A stretch of 43,511 bases of DNA from Rhodospirillaceae bacterium (GCA_002746255.1 NVWO01000005.1:86709-130219); one strand, 5' to 3'. Shown: positions 1 through 8,129, counted from the stretch's first letter. Numbers and translations are program-made. Notes: generated by a model not told the origin, from the sequence alone.

Positions 1-339
1 ATCCTGTGCCGGGAAATTCTTGTTTCCGGCCTGCGGGAATTTCTCGCCGAAATCCGGGTCAGCGTGCCGGTCAGCTATCTGGCAAAATGGAAAACCGCCA
101 TTCAAATGCTGGCCATCGGCTTTCTGCTGCTTGGCGATGTCGTCCCCTTTCTGCCGCTTGGCGAGATCGGCACATTTGGCATCTGGGCAGCAGCCCTGTT
201 GACGCTAATTACCGCCGTCGATTATTTCCAGCACGGGTTGGGGCACCTTCTCAAAGCGCCTGCAACGCCAGCGCCCGCGCCGGATCGGAAAAAGCAGGAC
301 CTGAAAGAAGATTCGCGGAAATCAGCCCCGGAGACCTGA
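1..339 (+). CDS. pgsA: Phosphatidylglycerophosphate synthase, C-terminal part
   Basis: The reading frame is open from the first base and ends at 339, so the 5' part lies outside the window. The visible start, ILCREILVSGLREFLAEI, followed by PVSYLAKWKTAIQM, matches the second half of CDP-diacylglycerol-glycerol-3-phosphate 3-phosphatidyltransferases, where REx(L/F)VSGLRE and K(W/F)KT are conserved. Two hydrophobic segments follow (about 117-160 and 176-215 nt), as expected for the last membrane spans of this inner-membrane enzyme, then a polar Pro/Ala/Lys-rich tail. The enzyme makes phosphatidylglycerophosphate, the precursor of phosphatidylglycerol and cardiolipin. It lies 1 nt upstream of mobB; pgsA next to Moco genes is common in alphaproteobacteria. 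Confidence 0.9.
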   Translation: MLCREILVSGLREFLAEIRVSVPVSYLAKWKTAIQMLAIGFLLLGDVVPFLPLGEIGTFGIWAAALLTLITAVDYFQHGLGHLLKAPATPAPAPDRKKQDLKEDSRKSAPET

Positions 340-340
340 C

Positions 341-919
341 ATGCCTTTAGAAGATACAAAGCCTCAGGACACATCTTCCGAACAGGTGAAAAGGCAGAAA
401 GTGAAGCGCCCACACACGAATATTTTCGGCATTACCGGCACCAGTGGCAGCGGCAAGACAACCCTGATGACAAAACTTTTGCCGGAATTAAAGGCCCGGG
501 GCCTTTCCGTCTCGACGGTGAAACTTTCGCATCACGACATCTACCTGGATCAACCGGGCAAGGATAGCCACAACCATCGCATGGCAGGCGCGAAGGAAGT
601 CATGCTGGCGTCGCGTAGCCGCTGGACGCTGTTTCACGAACATGAGCCGGGCGGGAAAAGCCCCGACATTCTGACCCTGACCGCACAGATGAAGCCGGTC
701 GATCTTATTCTTGTCGAGGGACGGCGCGCATGCCCCCTTGGCAAGCTTGAAGTCCATCGCCCAGGTGTAAGCCAGGAACTTTTTTGCAAGGAAGACAGCA
801 GCATCGTCGCCGTGGCAAGCGACGGCCCCATTGCCGGGCTTGGCGTTCCCCTGATTGACCTGAACGACATCGCCGCCATCGCCGACTTTGTCATCCAGCG
901 GATGGGGCAAGCCGCATGA
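341..919 (+). CDS. mobB: Molybdopterin-guanine dinucleotide biosynthesis protein MobB
   Basis: A 192-aa P-loop protein. Residues 28-41 hold the Walker A motif (GTSGSGKTT, Lys39), preceded by IFGI as in MobB. The nearby TVKLSHHD corresponds to the family's (V)KH.HHD segment, and ILVEG near residue 125 is the second conserved nucleotide-site motif. MobB is a GTP-binding accessory factor for attaching GMP to molybdopterin with MobA. The first roughly 25 residues are polar and longer than in many homologues, but no better start is visible. Its stop overlaps the moeA start by 4 nt (ATGA), which supports a co-transcribed Moco operon. No mobA is present in the window. Confidence 0.9.
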   Translation: MPLEDTKPQDTSSEQVKRQKVKRPHTNIFGITGTSGSGKTTLMTKLLPELKARGLSVSTVKLSHHDIYLDQPGKDSHNHRMAGAKEVMLASRSRWTLFHEHEPGGKSPDILTLTAQMKPVDLILVEGRRACPLGKLEVHRPGVSQELFCKEDSSIVAVASDGPIAGLGVPLIDLNDIAAIADFVIQRMGQAA

Positions 920-2172
920 GCGAGCTTCGCGACGATTGTTTTAAAGCGGGCGACCGGCGCATACCGATGGAAGAAGCGCTTGGCATTCTAAACGCGCGCC
1001 TAAACACCGTAACGGACATTGAAACGGTTCCCTTAAACGCGGCGGCGGGCCGCCTGTTGGCAAAAGACGTCGTCTCCCCCCTTGACGTGCCGCCCCATGA
1101 TAACGCTGCCGTGGACGGATACGCCGTCTGCTTTGACGACCTTGGCAAAACAGACGAAACCAGCTTGCCCGTCACCGGGCATGTTGCCGCCGGGCACCCT
1201 CTGGACCGCGCCGCAAAACGCGGCGAGGCGGTGCGCATTTTTACCGGCGCCCCCATGCCGGAAGGCACCGACACGGTCTTCATGCAGGAGGATTGCACCG
1301 TGGACGCAGATTGCGTCCGGCTTCCAGCGGGCATTGCGCGCGGCGCGAACCGGCGCAGGCGCGGTGAAGATATCCGCAAAGGCGACGGCGTGCTTGCCGC
1401 CGGGCACCGGCTTCGGCCGCAGGATATCGGGCTTGCTGCCTCCATCGGCCGGACGCAGCTGGACGTGTTTACGCCCCTTCGGGTGGCTGTTTTTTCGACC
1501 GGGGACGAAATCCACGAGCCGGGCACGGATTTGCCCGATGGTGGTATTTTCGATGCCAATCGCTATACCCTGATGGCGCTGTTAAACGGAATGGGCTGCG
1601 CCGTCACGGATCTTGGCATTCTTCCGGACCGTCTGGAGGCCATTCGCGATGCCTTGAAGGACGCCGCCAGATACCATGATCTTTTGTTTACCTCCGGTGG
1701 CGTCTCGGTCGGCGAGGAAGATCACATTCGCACTGCCGTCAACACGATGGGCAAAATTTACTTCTGGCAATTGGCCATCAAACCGGGCCGCCCCATCGCG
1801 CTTGGCCAAGTGGGACATGTGCCCTTCATCGGCCTGCCCGGGAACCCGGTTGCCGCCATCGTCACCTTCCTGCGTTTTGCCAGACCGGCGATCCTGCGTC
1901 TGGCGGGCGCAAAAAACACGGAGCCGCTTATCACCCGAGTGAAGGCTGGCTTCGCGATGAAAAAGAAGGCCGGACGATGCGAATGGCTGCGCTGTCGATT
2001 GACCCGCGATGCCAAGGGCGCACTTGTCGCCAAGGTGTTTCCGCGCGAAGGTTCGGGAATTCTGTCTTCGATGGTCTGGTCGGATGGTCTGGTCGAACTT
2101 CCCGAAGCGCTGACCAATGTCGAGGAAGGCATGGACATTGAATTTCTGTCCTATGCCGAGGTGATGCCATGA
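916..2172 (+). CDS. moeA: Molybdopterin molybdenumtransferase MoeA
   Basis: A 418-aa protein of normal MoeA length. It inserts molybdate into adenylated molybdopterin, the last step of Mo-molybdopterin formation. Visible signatures include PPHDNAAVDGYAV near residue 56 (the N-terminal MoeA motif), FSTGDEI near 192, TSGGVSVGEEDH near 259 and GLPGNPVA near 306, which mark the MoCF-biosynthesis fold. The C-terminal 80 residues form the MoeA domain IV. It overlaps mobB by 4 nt and runs into moaD. A short duplication (atggtctggtcg, twice in a row near 2070) gives MVWSDGLV and does not disturb the frame. Confidence 0.95.
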   Translation: MSELRDDCFKAGDRRIPMEEALGILNARLNTVTDIETVPLNAAAGRLLAKDVVSPLDVPPHDNAAVDGYAVCFDDLGKTDETSLPVTGHVAAGHPLDRAAKRGEAVRIFTGAPMPEGTDTVFMQEDCTVDADCVRLPAGIARGANRRRRGEDIRKGDGVLAAGHRLRPQDIGLAASIGRTQLDVFTPLRVAVFSTGDEIHEPGTDLPDGGIFDANRYTLMALLNGMGCAVTDLGILPDRLEAIRDALKDAARYHDLLFTSGGVSVGEEDHIRTAVNTMGKIYFWQLAIKPGRPIALGQVGHVPFIGLPGNPVAAIVTFLRFARPAILRLAGAKNTEPLITRVKAGFAMKKKAGRCEWLRCRLTRDAKGALVAKVFPREGSGILSSMVWSDGLVELPEALTNVEEGMDIEFLSYAEVMP

Positions 2173-2186
2173 AGCGAGGTGATACC

Positions 2187-2438
2187 ATGAAAATTGTCTA
2201 TTTCGCCTGGCTGCGGGAAAAAGTGGGCCTGGCCGAAGAAGAGGTGACGCCGCCGGAAAACGTGCGCGACATCGACGCCCTGCTGGAATGGCTGAAGGGG
2301 CGAAGCGACGGCCATGGTGCCGCCCTCGCCGACCTTAGAATGGTGCGCGTTGCCATCAATCAGAGTTACGCCGCCGGCAACCACCCGGTCGGCCCGAAGG
2401 ATGAAGTCGCGCTTTTCCCACCGGTCACCGGAGGCTAG
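2187..2438 (+). CDS. moaD: Molybdopterin synthase sulfur carrier subunit MoaD
   Basis: An 83-aa ubiquitin-fold protein ending in the obligatory Gly-Gly (TGG, last two residues), which is adenylated and thiocarboxylated to donate sulfur to precursor Z. It begins MKIVYFAWLREKVG, typical of MoaD. An ATG at 2169 overlapping the moeA stop would add six residues. The ATG at 2187 is preferred because GCGAGGTG lies about 6 nt before it as a ribosome-binding site and because it gives the usual length. moaE follows 3 nt downstream and encodes the partner subunit. Confidence 0.92.
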   Translation: MKIVYFAWLREKVGLAEEEVTPPENVRDIDALLEWLKGRSDGHGAALADLRMVRVAINQSYAAGNHPVGPKDEVALFPPVTGG

Positions 2439-2441
2439 GCA

Positions 2442-2900
2442 ATGATCCGCGTGCAGCGGCAACGCTTTGACGTCAACGTCGAGATCGAAAAACTGACGGC
2501 CGGAAATCCGAAAATCGGTGGCGTGGCCACCTTCATCGGCTTCGTCCGCAACGAAAGCCAGGGCGAGGCGGTGACGGCCATGACCCTCGAACATTATCCC
2601 GGCATGACCAAAAAGACGCTTGAGAAAATCGAAGCGGAAGCCAACCGCCGCTGGCCCCTGGAGGGCAGCCTGATTGTCCACCGTTACGGGAAGCTTGAAC
2701 TTGGTGAGGCGATCGTGCTGGTGGCAACGGCGTCGGCCCACCGCCAGGCGGCGTTCGAAAGCTGCCAGTTTCTGATGGACTGGCTAAAGACCCAGGCACC
2801 CTTCTGGAAACAGGAGGAAACGGTGGCGGGCAAACGCTGGGTCGAGGCGTGCAATACGGACACAGCTGCGGCGAAAAACTGGAAAAAGAAAGACCCGTAA
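2442..2900 (+). CDS. moaE: Molybdopterin synthase catalytic subunit MoaE
   Basis: A 152-aa protein containing GGVATFIGFVR (residues 26-36), HRYGKLELGE and the ATASAHRQAAFESC block that ends near residue 107, then LKTQAPFWKQE with the conserved lysines of the MoaE active site. It binds the MoaD C-terminus and converts cyclic pyranopterin monophosphate to molybdopterin. It is the last gene of the pgsA-mobB-moeA-moaD-moaE run. The gap to the convergent ilvE stop is only 19 nt and shows no clear hairpin terminator. moaA and moaC are not in the window. Confidence 0.95.
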   Translation: MIRVQRQRFDVNVEIEKLTAGNPKIGGVATFIGFVRNESQGEAVTAMTLEHYPGMTKKTLEKIEAEANRRWPLEGSLIVHRYGKLELGEAIVLVATASAHRQAAFESCQFLMDWLKTQAPFWKQEETVAGKRWVEACNTDTAAAKNWKKKDP

Positions 2901-2919
2901 TCTTCCTCTTAGAAGACGG

Positions 2920-3801
2920 CTAATCAGTGCCGTTGCGCACAAGACGGTCGTAATCTTCCATCAAATTGCGGGTCATCTCGCCCACGGAAAAGCGAAACTC
3001 GCCAATCTCGCGGATCGGCGTGACCTCGGCCGCCGTGCCGGTGAGAAAGGCCTCTTCGAAGGTCGCCATTTCTTCCGGCTGGATGGCCCGCTCAACGGTC
3101 ACAATGTTGCGCTGACGCGCCAGCTCAATAACCGTTCGCCGCGTAATACCGTTCAGGAAACAATCCGGCGATGGCGTATGAAGCACGCCGTCCTTGATGA
3201 AGAAAATGTTTGCCCCCGTCGCTTCCGCAACCCGCCCCCGCCAATCAAGCATAAGCGCGTCGTCATAGCCTTCCTGCTCGGCGTTGTGCTTTGAAAGCGT
3301 ACAAATCATGTAAAGGCCGGTAGCCTTTGTCTGGGTCGGTGCCGTGTTCGGCGCTGGACGGGCCCATTCTGAAATTTTCAGCCGCAAGCCTTTGAGGCGC
3401 GCCTCCTTCGAAAAATAGGACGGCCAGGGCCAGGCGGCGACGGCAACGTGGATCTTGGTTTCCTGGGCGGCAACGCCCATCATCTCGCTTCCCCGCCAGG
3501 CGACCGGACGAATATAGCCGTCCGAAATTTCAAGCGCTTCGATCACCTCGCGGCAGGCGGCATCGATGGCGTCAATTGTATAGGGAAGGTCGAAACCAAG
3601 GGTTCTGCCGGAAGCGAACAGCCGCTCCGTATGCTCCGTCAATTTGAAGATATGGCCGCCATAGGCACGTTCGCCTTCAAACACGCAGCTCGCATAATGC
3701 AGGCCATGGCTGAGCACATGAAGCTGCGCCTCGCGCCATGGAACCATGGAACCATCGTACCAAATGACCCCATCGCGATCATCGAAGGGCAACACCGACA
3801 T
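2920..3801 (-). CDS. ilvE: Branched-chain amino acid aminotransferase
   Basis: A 293-aa fold-type IV PLP enzyme. Lys159 (in TQTKATGLY) sits at the position of the family's PLP-binding lysine, and AEATGANIFFIKDG, about 33 residues later, is the conserved glutamate and phosphate-binding stretch. FEGERAYGG at 41-49 is the usual start of the substrate pocket. It transfers amino groups between Leu/Ile/Val and 2-oxoglutarate. It is transcribed divergently from the MarR regulator with a 94-nt gap holding a candidate promoter. It is unlikely to be a D-amino acid aminotransferase or PabC, since a separate PabC-like gene exists at 29425 and the N-terminus (WYDGSMVPWREA) is BCAT-like. Confidence 0.92.
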   Translation of the reverse strand: MSVLPFDDRDGVIWYDGSMVPWREAQLHVLSHGLHYASCVFEGERAYGGHIFKLTEHTERLFASGRTLGFDLPYTIDAIDAACREVIEALEISDGYIRPVAWRGSEMMGVAAQETKIHVAVAAWPWPSYFSKEARLKGLRLKISEWARPAPNTAPTQTKATGLYMICTLSKHNAEQEGYDDALMLDWRGRVAEATGANIFFIKDGVLHTPSPDCFLNGITRRTVIELARQRNIVTVERAIQPEEMATFEEAFLTGTAAEVTPIREIGEFRFSVGEMTRNLMEDYDRLVRNGTD

Positions 3802-3865
3802 CGGCAGCGTACTTTCCTGGAAAAACCCTTAGAAATCCCTCGTCCCACGGAAAAGGGTATTGATC

Positions 3866-3894
3866 CGAGTAACATTCCCGTCCATATATGTCAA
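3866..3894 (-). promoter_or_regulatory. Candidate promoter of ilvE
   Basis: Read on the minus strand there is a perfect TTGACA (3889-3894), a 17-nt spacer and TACTCG (3866-3871) as a weak -10 box. Transcription would start near 3859, giving a leader of about 60 nt before ilvE. The -35 box ends 1 nt before the start codon of the divergent MarR gene, so binding of that regulator here could affect both genes. This is inference from sequence alone. Confidence 0.35.
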
Positions 3895-3895
3895 C

Positions 3896-4393
3896 ATGAC
3901 TGACGTAAAATCCGGCGTGAACCCACTGTTTCTGCGCGAAGAGGAGCTGCGCCAGGGCATGGAGCTTTTGTTCTACGCCTACCGTGATTTTACGGCCGAA
4001 CCCGACGCAATCCTTGCAAAAAACAAACTTGGCCGGGCCCATCACCGGGTTATTTATTTCGTCGGACGCTATCCCATGATCAGCGTCAGCGAGCTGCTGG
4101 ACATTCTTCGCATCACGAAGCAAAGCCTGTCGCGCGTCCTCAGCGAACTTGTTCGCCAGGGCTTCATCACCCCACAACCCGGACAGCGGGACCGTCGCCA
4201 ACGCTTGCTACAACTCACCACAAAAGGGGCCGAGCTTGAACGCAAGCTCTCTGAATCCCAGCGCCGGCGCGTCGCGCGTGCCTATCGCGCCGCCGGTGCC
4301 GAGGCCGTCGAGGGATACCGCAAGGTTCTCGCCGGCATCATCGACGAGGAAACCAAGACAAAACCCCGACGCAACCGCAACCCCGGAACCTGA
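3896..4393 (+). CDS. MarR-family transcriptional regulator (PetP-like)
   Basis: A 165-aa winged-helix regulator. Residues about 58-110 hold the helix-turn-helix (VSELLDILRITKQSLSRVLSEL) and the wing QPGQRDRRQRLLQLTTKG, with the conserved D-R-R of MarR proteins. The upstream in-frame ATG at 3860 was rejected because it would run through the ilvE promoter. The gene sits 36 nt before an OmpR-type response regulator. In Rhodobacter capsulatus a MarR-type gene, petP, precedes the response regulator petR that is needed for cytochrome bc1, and this pair looks the same, although here petABC lies 17 kb away. Assignment as PetP is by context and family resemblance only. Confidence 0.85.
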   Translation: MTDVKSGVNPLFLREEELRQGMELLFYAYRDFTAEPDAILAKNKLGRAHHRVIYFVGRYPMISVSELLDILRITKQSLSRVLSELVRQGFITPQPGQRDRRQRLLQLTTKGAELERKLSESQRRRVARAYRAAGAEAVEGYRKVLAGIIDEETKTKPRRNRNPGT

Positions 4394-4429
4394 CCCCCGC
4401 CATCGGCCTGGCTGCGCTATACTCCCCCC

Positions 4430-5116
4430 ATGACAATGGACTGCACGCATATTCTGGTTGTCGATGACGACACACGACTGCGCGACCTGTTGAAAAAATA
4501 CCTCTCGGAAAATGGCTTTCGGGTAACGACGGCGCAGGATGCCAAAGACGCACGCGACAAGCTTCAAAGCCTGGCGTTCGATCTGATCGTGCTCGACGTC
4601 ATGATGCCGGGCGAAAGCGGCATTGATTTCACCCATGCGCTTCGTCAAGACAGCAACATCCCCATTCTGCTTTTAACGGCAATGGGGGAAGCGAACGACC
4701 GCATCAAAGGGCTGGAGGTCGGCGCCGACGACTATTTGCCAAAACCGTTTGAGCCGAGGGAACTCGTGCTGCGCATTCAAACCATCCTTCGCCGGTCGCA
4801 AGTGGACGGAGACGTGGTGACGGAAATTTTCCTTGGGGATTTTTCCTTCAACCTTGCGCGCGAGGAATTGCGAAAAAATGGCGAGTTGGTGCGCCTGACA
4901 AGCACCGAGGCGCGCCTGCTTTCCGTCCTGGCACAAAACCCAGGAAGAGCCCTAAGCCGGGAAGAGCTTGTCGAAAAAAGCTGCGTTGACGGAGGGACCC
5001 GCACTGTCGATGTACAGGTGACGCGGCTTCGCCGTAAAATCGAACCGGACCCAAAACTGCCCCGCTATCTGCAAACCATTCGCGGACAGGGCTATGTGTT
5101 GTGGCCGGACCGCTAG
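4430..5116 (+). CDS. OmpR-family response regulator (PetR-like)
   Basis: A 228-aa two-domain regulator. The receiver domain (residues about 6-120) has the acidic pocket VVDDD, phospho-acceptor Asp56 in IVLDVMMPG, and Lys105 in YLPKPF. The DNA-binding winged helix (about 130-226) shows LTSTEARLLSVL and RTVDVQVTRLRRKIE, ending RGQGYVL. The start could also be the second ATG, two codons later. It is followed 23 nt downstream by a histidine kinase and preceded by the MarR gene, so the three probably form one operon. The resemblance to R. capsulatus PetR rests on architecture and neighbours and was not tested by a search. Confidence 0.92.
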   Translation: MTMDCTHILVVDDDTRLRDLLKKYLSENGFRVTTAQDAKDARDKLQSLAFDLIVLDVMMPGESGIDFTHALRQDSNIPILLLTAMGEANDRIKGLEVGADDYLPKPFEPRELVLRIQTILRRSQVDGDVVTEIFLGDFSFNLAREELRKNGELVRLTSTEARLLSVLAQNPGRALSREELVEKSCVDGGTRTVDVQVTRLRRKIEPDPKLPRYLQTIRGQGYVLWPDR

Positions 5117-5139
5117 GACAAGATTGCTAGGACAGAGGG

Positions 5140-6447
5140 ATGATTAAACGCTTCCTGCCGCAAACGCTTCTCGGGCGTTCCCTGATGATCATCGTGATGC
5201 CGCTGATCCTGCTGCAGGTCGTCTCAGCCTATATTTTCTACGAACGCCACTGGTATACCATCACCCGCCACCTTGCCAGCAGCCTGGCCGGCGAGATCGG
5301 CGTCATCATCCATTTGATGGAAACCGGCGCGGCCTTGCCGCCGCAAAAAGCGCGTCTTGATCCGGTCCTGAAACTGCTCGAAATTCGCACCGAATTACGA
5401 AAAGGCGAAACGCTTCCTGCGGCGCTGCCAGACCCGTTTTTCAGCTCTCTCGACGTGACGCTTCGGCGTGAGCTTGCGGTACATCTTCCGTATCCCTTTC
5501 AGATCGACACGCAAAGCTACGACCGGGAAGTCCTGATAAATGTGAAGATGCCGGAAGGCGTGTTGCGCATTGTTGTGTCACGCAAGCGATTGTTCAGTTC
5601 AACCACCTATATCTTCATCCTGTGGATGGTCGGGGTTTCCCTTGTCCTGTTTGCAATCGCAACCCTTTTCATGCGCAACCAGGTGCGTCCGCTTCGCCGT
5701 CTTGCTATTTCCGCCGACCGCTTCGGGCGGGGGCTCGACGTGCCCGATTTCAAGCAGGCGGGGGCGCTGGAAGTGCGTCAGGCCGCCAGCGCCTTCACCC
5801 TCATGCGGGAACGAATCCAGCGCCAGATTTCCCAGCGGACGGAGATGCTGGCCGGCGTTTCCCATGATCTGAGAACGCCGCTGACGCGGATCAAATTGCA
5901 ACTGGCCCTCATGACGGACCATCCGGACATCGCCAATATCCAAACCGACATCAACGACATGGAAACCATGCTGGAAGGCTACCTTGCTTTTGCCCGTGGC
6001 GAGGGCGGCGAAAACGCCGTGGCGGTCAATCTTGGCGCCTTGCTTGACGAGGTTGTGGCGAGCGCGCGCCGGGAGGGGGCCGCGATTGATCTGCACGTCG
6101 AAGGCGACATGGTCTTGCCGTTGCGGCGCGACGCGTTCAAGCGCGCCCTTGTCAATCTTCTCTCCAACAGCCAGCGCCATGCCGAGCATATTTCCGTTCG
6201 CGCAGGCAGACGCAACGATGGCGTCGTCATTACGATTGATGACGATGGCCCCGGCATCCCCCCCGACAAACGCGAAGAAGTCTTTCGCCCTTTTTACCGA
6301 CTGGACACGTCGCGCAATCGCGAGACCGGCGGCGTTGGGCTTGGGCTGGCCATCAGCCGCGATGTCATCCGTGGACATGGTGGCAATATTGCGCTCGACG
6401 CCTCCCCCCTCGGCGGCTTGCGCGTACGGATCCGGCTGCCGCTCTAG
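5140..6447 (+). CDS. EnvZ-like sensor histidine kinase
   Basis: A 435-aa inner-membrane kinase. Residues about 13-34 (LMIIVMPLILLQVV) and 156-177 (YIFILWMVGVSLVLF) are membrane spans enclosing a roughly 120-residue periplasmic sensor region. A HAMP linker (RPLRRLAISADRFGRG) follows. The dimerisation domain carries the phospho-accepting His242 in GVSHDLRTPLTRIK. The ATPase domain shows the N box LVNLLSNSQRHAE, DDDGPGIPPDKREEVFRPF and GVGLGLAI. The layout is that of EnvZ-type class I kinases and its cognate partner is presumably the regulator just upstream. The signal it senses cannot be read from the sequence. A strong terminator follows 20 nt after the stop. Confidence 0.93.
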   Translation: MIKRFLPQTLLGRSLMIIVMPLILLQVVSAYIFYERHWYTITRHLASSLAGEIGVIIHLMETGAALPPQKARLDPVLKLLEIRTELRKGETLPAALPDPFFSSLDVTLRRELAVHLPYPFQIDTQSYDREVLINVKMPEGVLRIVVSRKRLFSSTTYIFILWMVGVSLVLFAIATLFMRNQVRPLRRLAISADRFGRGLDVPDFKQAGALEVRQAASAFTLMRERIQRQISQRTEMLAGVSHDLRTPLTRIKLQLALMTDHPDIANIQTDINDMETMLEGYLAFARGEGGENAVAVNLGALLDEVVASARREGAAIDLHVEGDMVLPLRRDAFKRALVNLLSNSQRHAEHISVRAGRRNDGVVITIDDDGPGIPPDKREEVFRPFYRLDTSRNRETGGVGLGLAISRDVIRGHGGNIALDASPLGGLRVRIRLPL

Positions 6448-6466
6448 CCGCGTCGCGCAAAAAAAA

Positions 6467-6491
6467 GCCGCCGGAAAACCGGCGGCTTTTT
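6467..6491. terminator. Intrinsic terminator after the kinase gene
   Basis: A perfect 8-bp GC stem (gccgccgg, 6467-6474, with ccggcggc, 6479-6486) closes an aaaa loop. It is followed by TTTTT (6487-6491) and preceded by an A run (6459-6466). Because both flanks are A/T tracts, it can work in both directions, ending the two-component operon (+) and the phasin transcript (-). Confidence 0.9.
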
Positions 6492-6552
6492 CAACAACGG
6501 CCTGACAAGGCTAGCCTGACAAGGCCAGCCTGACTTGGAGAGACGAGGCCGA

Positions 6553-7020
6553 CTACTTGGCCGCCTTCGCTGGGGCCTTGCCATTTGCTTTCGCCTTGCC
6601 GTTTTGCTGCGCGGCGTTGCGAAATTCATCGAGGCCTTCTGTAAAACGCTGCTCGACAACCTCAAAGATTGCGGTTGCAGATTTCGTCGCAAGATCCGTA
6701 AGCGTGCCGGTATCCGCAACCGTCTCTTCGAAAAGCGACCCGGCCAGATCGGCCTGCTTCGTTGCCGCCTCTTCCGGCGTCTTGGAACCCGCAATCGCTT
6801 CCGTGCCTTTCGTGTAGGATTCGATGCGGTCCTTCGCAATTTCGCTCTGACGCGTCGTCAGGGACTGGAAGCCTTCAAAGACCAGCCGGCTCACTGCCGT
6901 CGCCACTTCCAGATTCTTGCGCTGAATTTCAGCCAAGGCATCGGTGTTCACCTGCGGCACAGCAAAACCTTTAAAAAGTTTTGTCATCTCTTCGTTCAAA
7001 AAGGGATTGAATTTATCCAT
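6553..7020 (-). CDS. Phasin family protein (polyhydroxyalkanoate granule coat)
   Basis: A 155-aa, mostly helical, Ala/Glu/Lys-rich protein without membrane spans or signal peptide. It begins MDKFNPFLNEEMTKLF, passes through AEIQRKNLEVATAVSRLVFEG and ends in a basic Ala/Lys tail (KANGKAPAKAAK). This matches the alphaproteobacterial phasin family (Phasin_2). Phasins coat PHA granules and control their number and size. The gene stands alone, with a bidirectional terminator behind it and repeated TTGCA(N)CACAA-like motifs in front, which suggests PhaR-type control. No PHA synthase is present in the window. Confidence 0.85.
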   Translation of the reverse strand: MDKFNPFLNEEMTKLFKGFAVPQVNTDALAEIQRKNLEVATAVSRLVFEGFQSLTTRQSEIAKDRIESYTKGTEAIAGSKTPEEAATKQADLAGSLFEETVADTGTLTDLATKSATAIFEVVEQRFTEGLDEFRNAAQQNGKAKANGKAPAKAAK

Positions 7021-7107
7021 GGGTTTTATCCTCTGTGGGTTTTATTCTCAGTTTCTTTCCAGAAGGCTGCGGCAAATGGCCTGCAACCCCGTTCACGTCC
7101 TTTAATC

Positions 7108-7202
7108 TTGCAACACAACATAATAATGTTGCAACGCACAATATGAATGGCAATATCGTCTGGGGAACCTGTGCCGTCAAGCATTTTTTTTGCAGTGCAC
7201 AA
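7108..7202. promoter_or_regulatory. Three related motifs upstream of the phasin gene, possible PhaR operators
   Basis: Two 13-mers, TTGCAACGCACAA (7129-7141) and TTGCAGTGCACAA (7190-7202), agree at 11 of 13 positions. A shorter TTGCAACACAA (7108-7118) looks like the same motif with two bases missing. All point the same way in the AT-rich 272-nt gap between the phasin and proC. TGC-rich, partly palindromic sites upstream of phaP are known targets of the PHA-responsive repressor PhaR in Paracoccus, and these fit that pattern. The regulator's identity is inferred. Confidence 0.45.
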
Positions 7203-7292
7203 TAAATTAGGGCGCTGACGCCGATGATGGCGCAAAATAACGGCAGAAAATAGCTGATTATTGAATGATGCATCGCCGCATATAAATGGCAA

Positions 7293-8102
7293 TCAGCCGC
7301 CGAGATCCCGGGAGCGGACCGTTGCCGCCGCGACCGCGCGATCCAGAAGCGCCTGCAACCCGCCCGCCGCCATCAGCACGTCCAGGGCCGCCGCAGTCGT
7401 GCCACCGGGGCTGGTGACGTTTTGGCGAAGGACATCGGGCGCGTCGTCCGAGCGCTGCAACAAGGCACCGCTGCCGCTGAGCGTCGCGCGCGCAAGCCGC
7501 CATGCCAGATCGGCCGGCAACCCGGCCTTGATCCCTGCCTTTGCCAGACATTCCGCAAACAGAAAGACATAAGCCGGGCCGCTGCCGGAAACCGCCGTCA
7601 CGGCATCCAGCAACGCTTCGTCCTCGACCCAGTCCATATCACCGACCGCCTCAAGCAATGTCTGGCAAAGGGCACGCTGGGCGTGCGTGACGGAAGCGTT
7701 CGCACAGGCGACCGACATGCCCTGGCCAATGGCCGCCGGCGTGTTCGGCATGGCGCGCACGATGGCCGCCGGCCCCAGTTTTTCCTCGAAAAGGGCGATG
7801 CGTTTGCCAGCTATAATGGAAAGAAAAACGGTGTCGGGCCCGACAAAGCGGCGACAGTCAGAAAGGACCGTTTCGATCGCCTGAGGCTTGACGGCCACAA
7901 CGACAACCGCCGGCCGCAAGCTGTCTTCCAAGGTTCCAATTGAAGAAAGGACGCGAAGCCCGCCGCCATAACGAGCCTCAAGGGCCTTGGGCATTGGCTC
8001 AACAACGATGACCTGTTCGCGCGCCAGGCCGCCTTCGAGCAAGCCGCCCAGCATGGCGCCGCCCATCTTTCCACAGCCAATGAGAAGAACGGATCCTTCC
8101 AC
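7293..8102 (-). CDS. proC: Pyrroline-5-carboxylate reductase
   Basis: A 269-aa NAD(P)H-dependent reductase of the last step of proline synthesis. It begins with the Rossmann motif LLIGCGKMGGAMLGG (residues 5-20). VVVAVKPQ near residue 70 and MPNTPAAIGQGM near 118 are family motifs, and the C-terminal helical domain contains VSGSGPAYVFLFAECL and the TSPGGTT stretch that forms the substrate site. Length is normal. It is followed by the YbjN-like gene on its 5' side with a 27-nt gap, so the two may be co-transcribed from further upstream. Confidence 0.94.
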   Translation of the reverse strand: MEGSVLLIGCGKMGGAMLGGLLEGGLAREQVIVVEPMPKALEARYGGGLRVLSSIGTLEDSLRPAVVVVAVKPQAIETVLSDCRRFVGPDTVFLSIIAGKRIALFEEKLGPAAIVRAMPNTPAAIGQGMSVACANASVTHAQRALCQTLLEAVGDMDWVEDEALLDAVTAVSGSGPAYVFLFAECLAKAGIKAGLPADLAWRLARATLSGSGALLQRSDDAPDVLRQNVTSPGGTTAAALDVLMAAGGLQALLDRAVAAATVRSRDLGG

Positions 8103-8129
8103 CTTATCCCACCCTACGCCGGGCAGAGC

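Noticed and set aside
2169-2186. moaD start at the ATG overlapping moeA
   Set aside because: The ATG at 2187 has a good ribosome-binding site and gives the family length, although the coupled start cannot be fully excluded.
7013-7292. Two overlapping minus-strand hydrophobic frames (one starting MHHSIISYFLPLF) in the gap upstream of the phasin
   Set aside because: They overlap each other, the phasin start and the repeated motifs, have no family features, and their hydrophobicity follows from the AT-rich promoter region.
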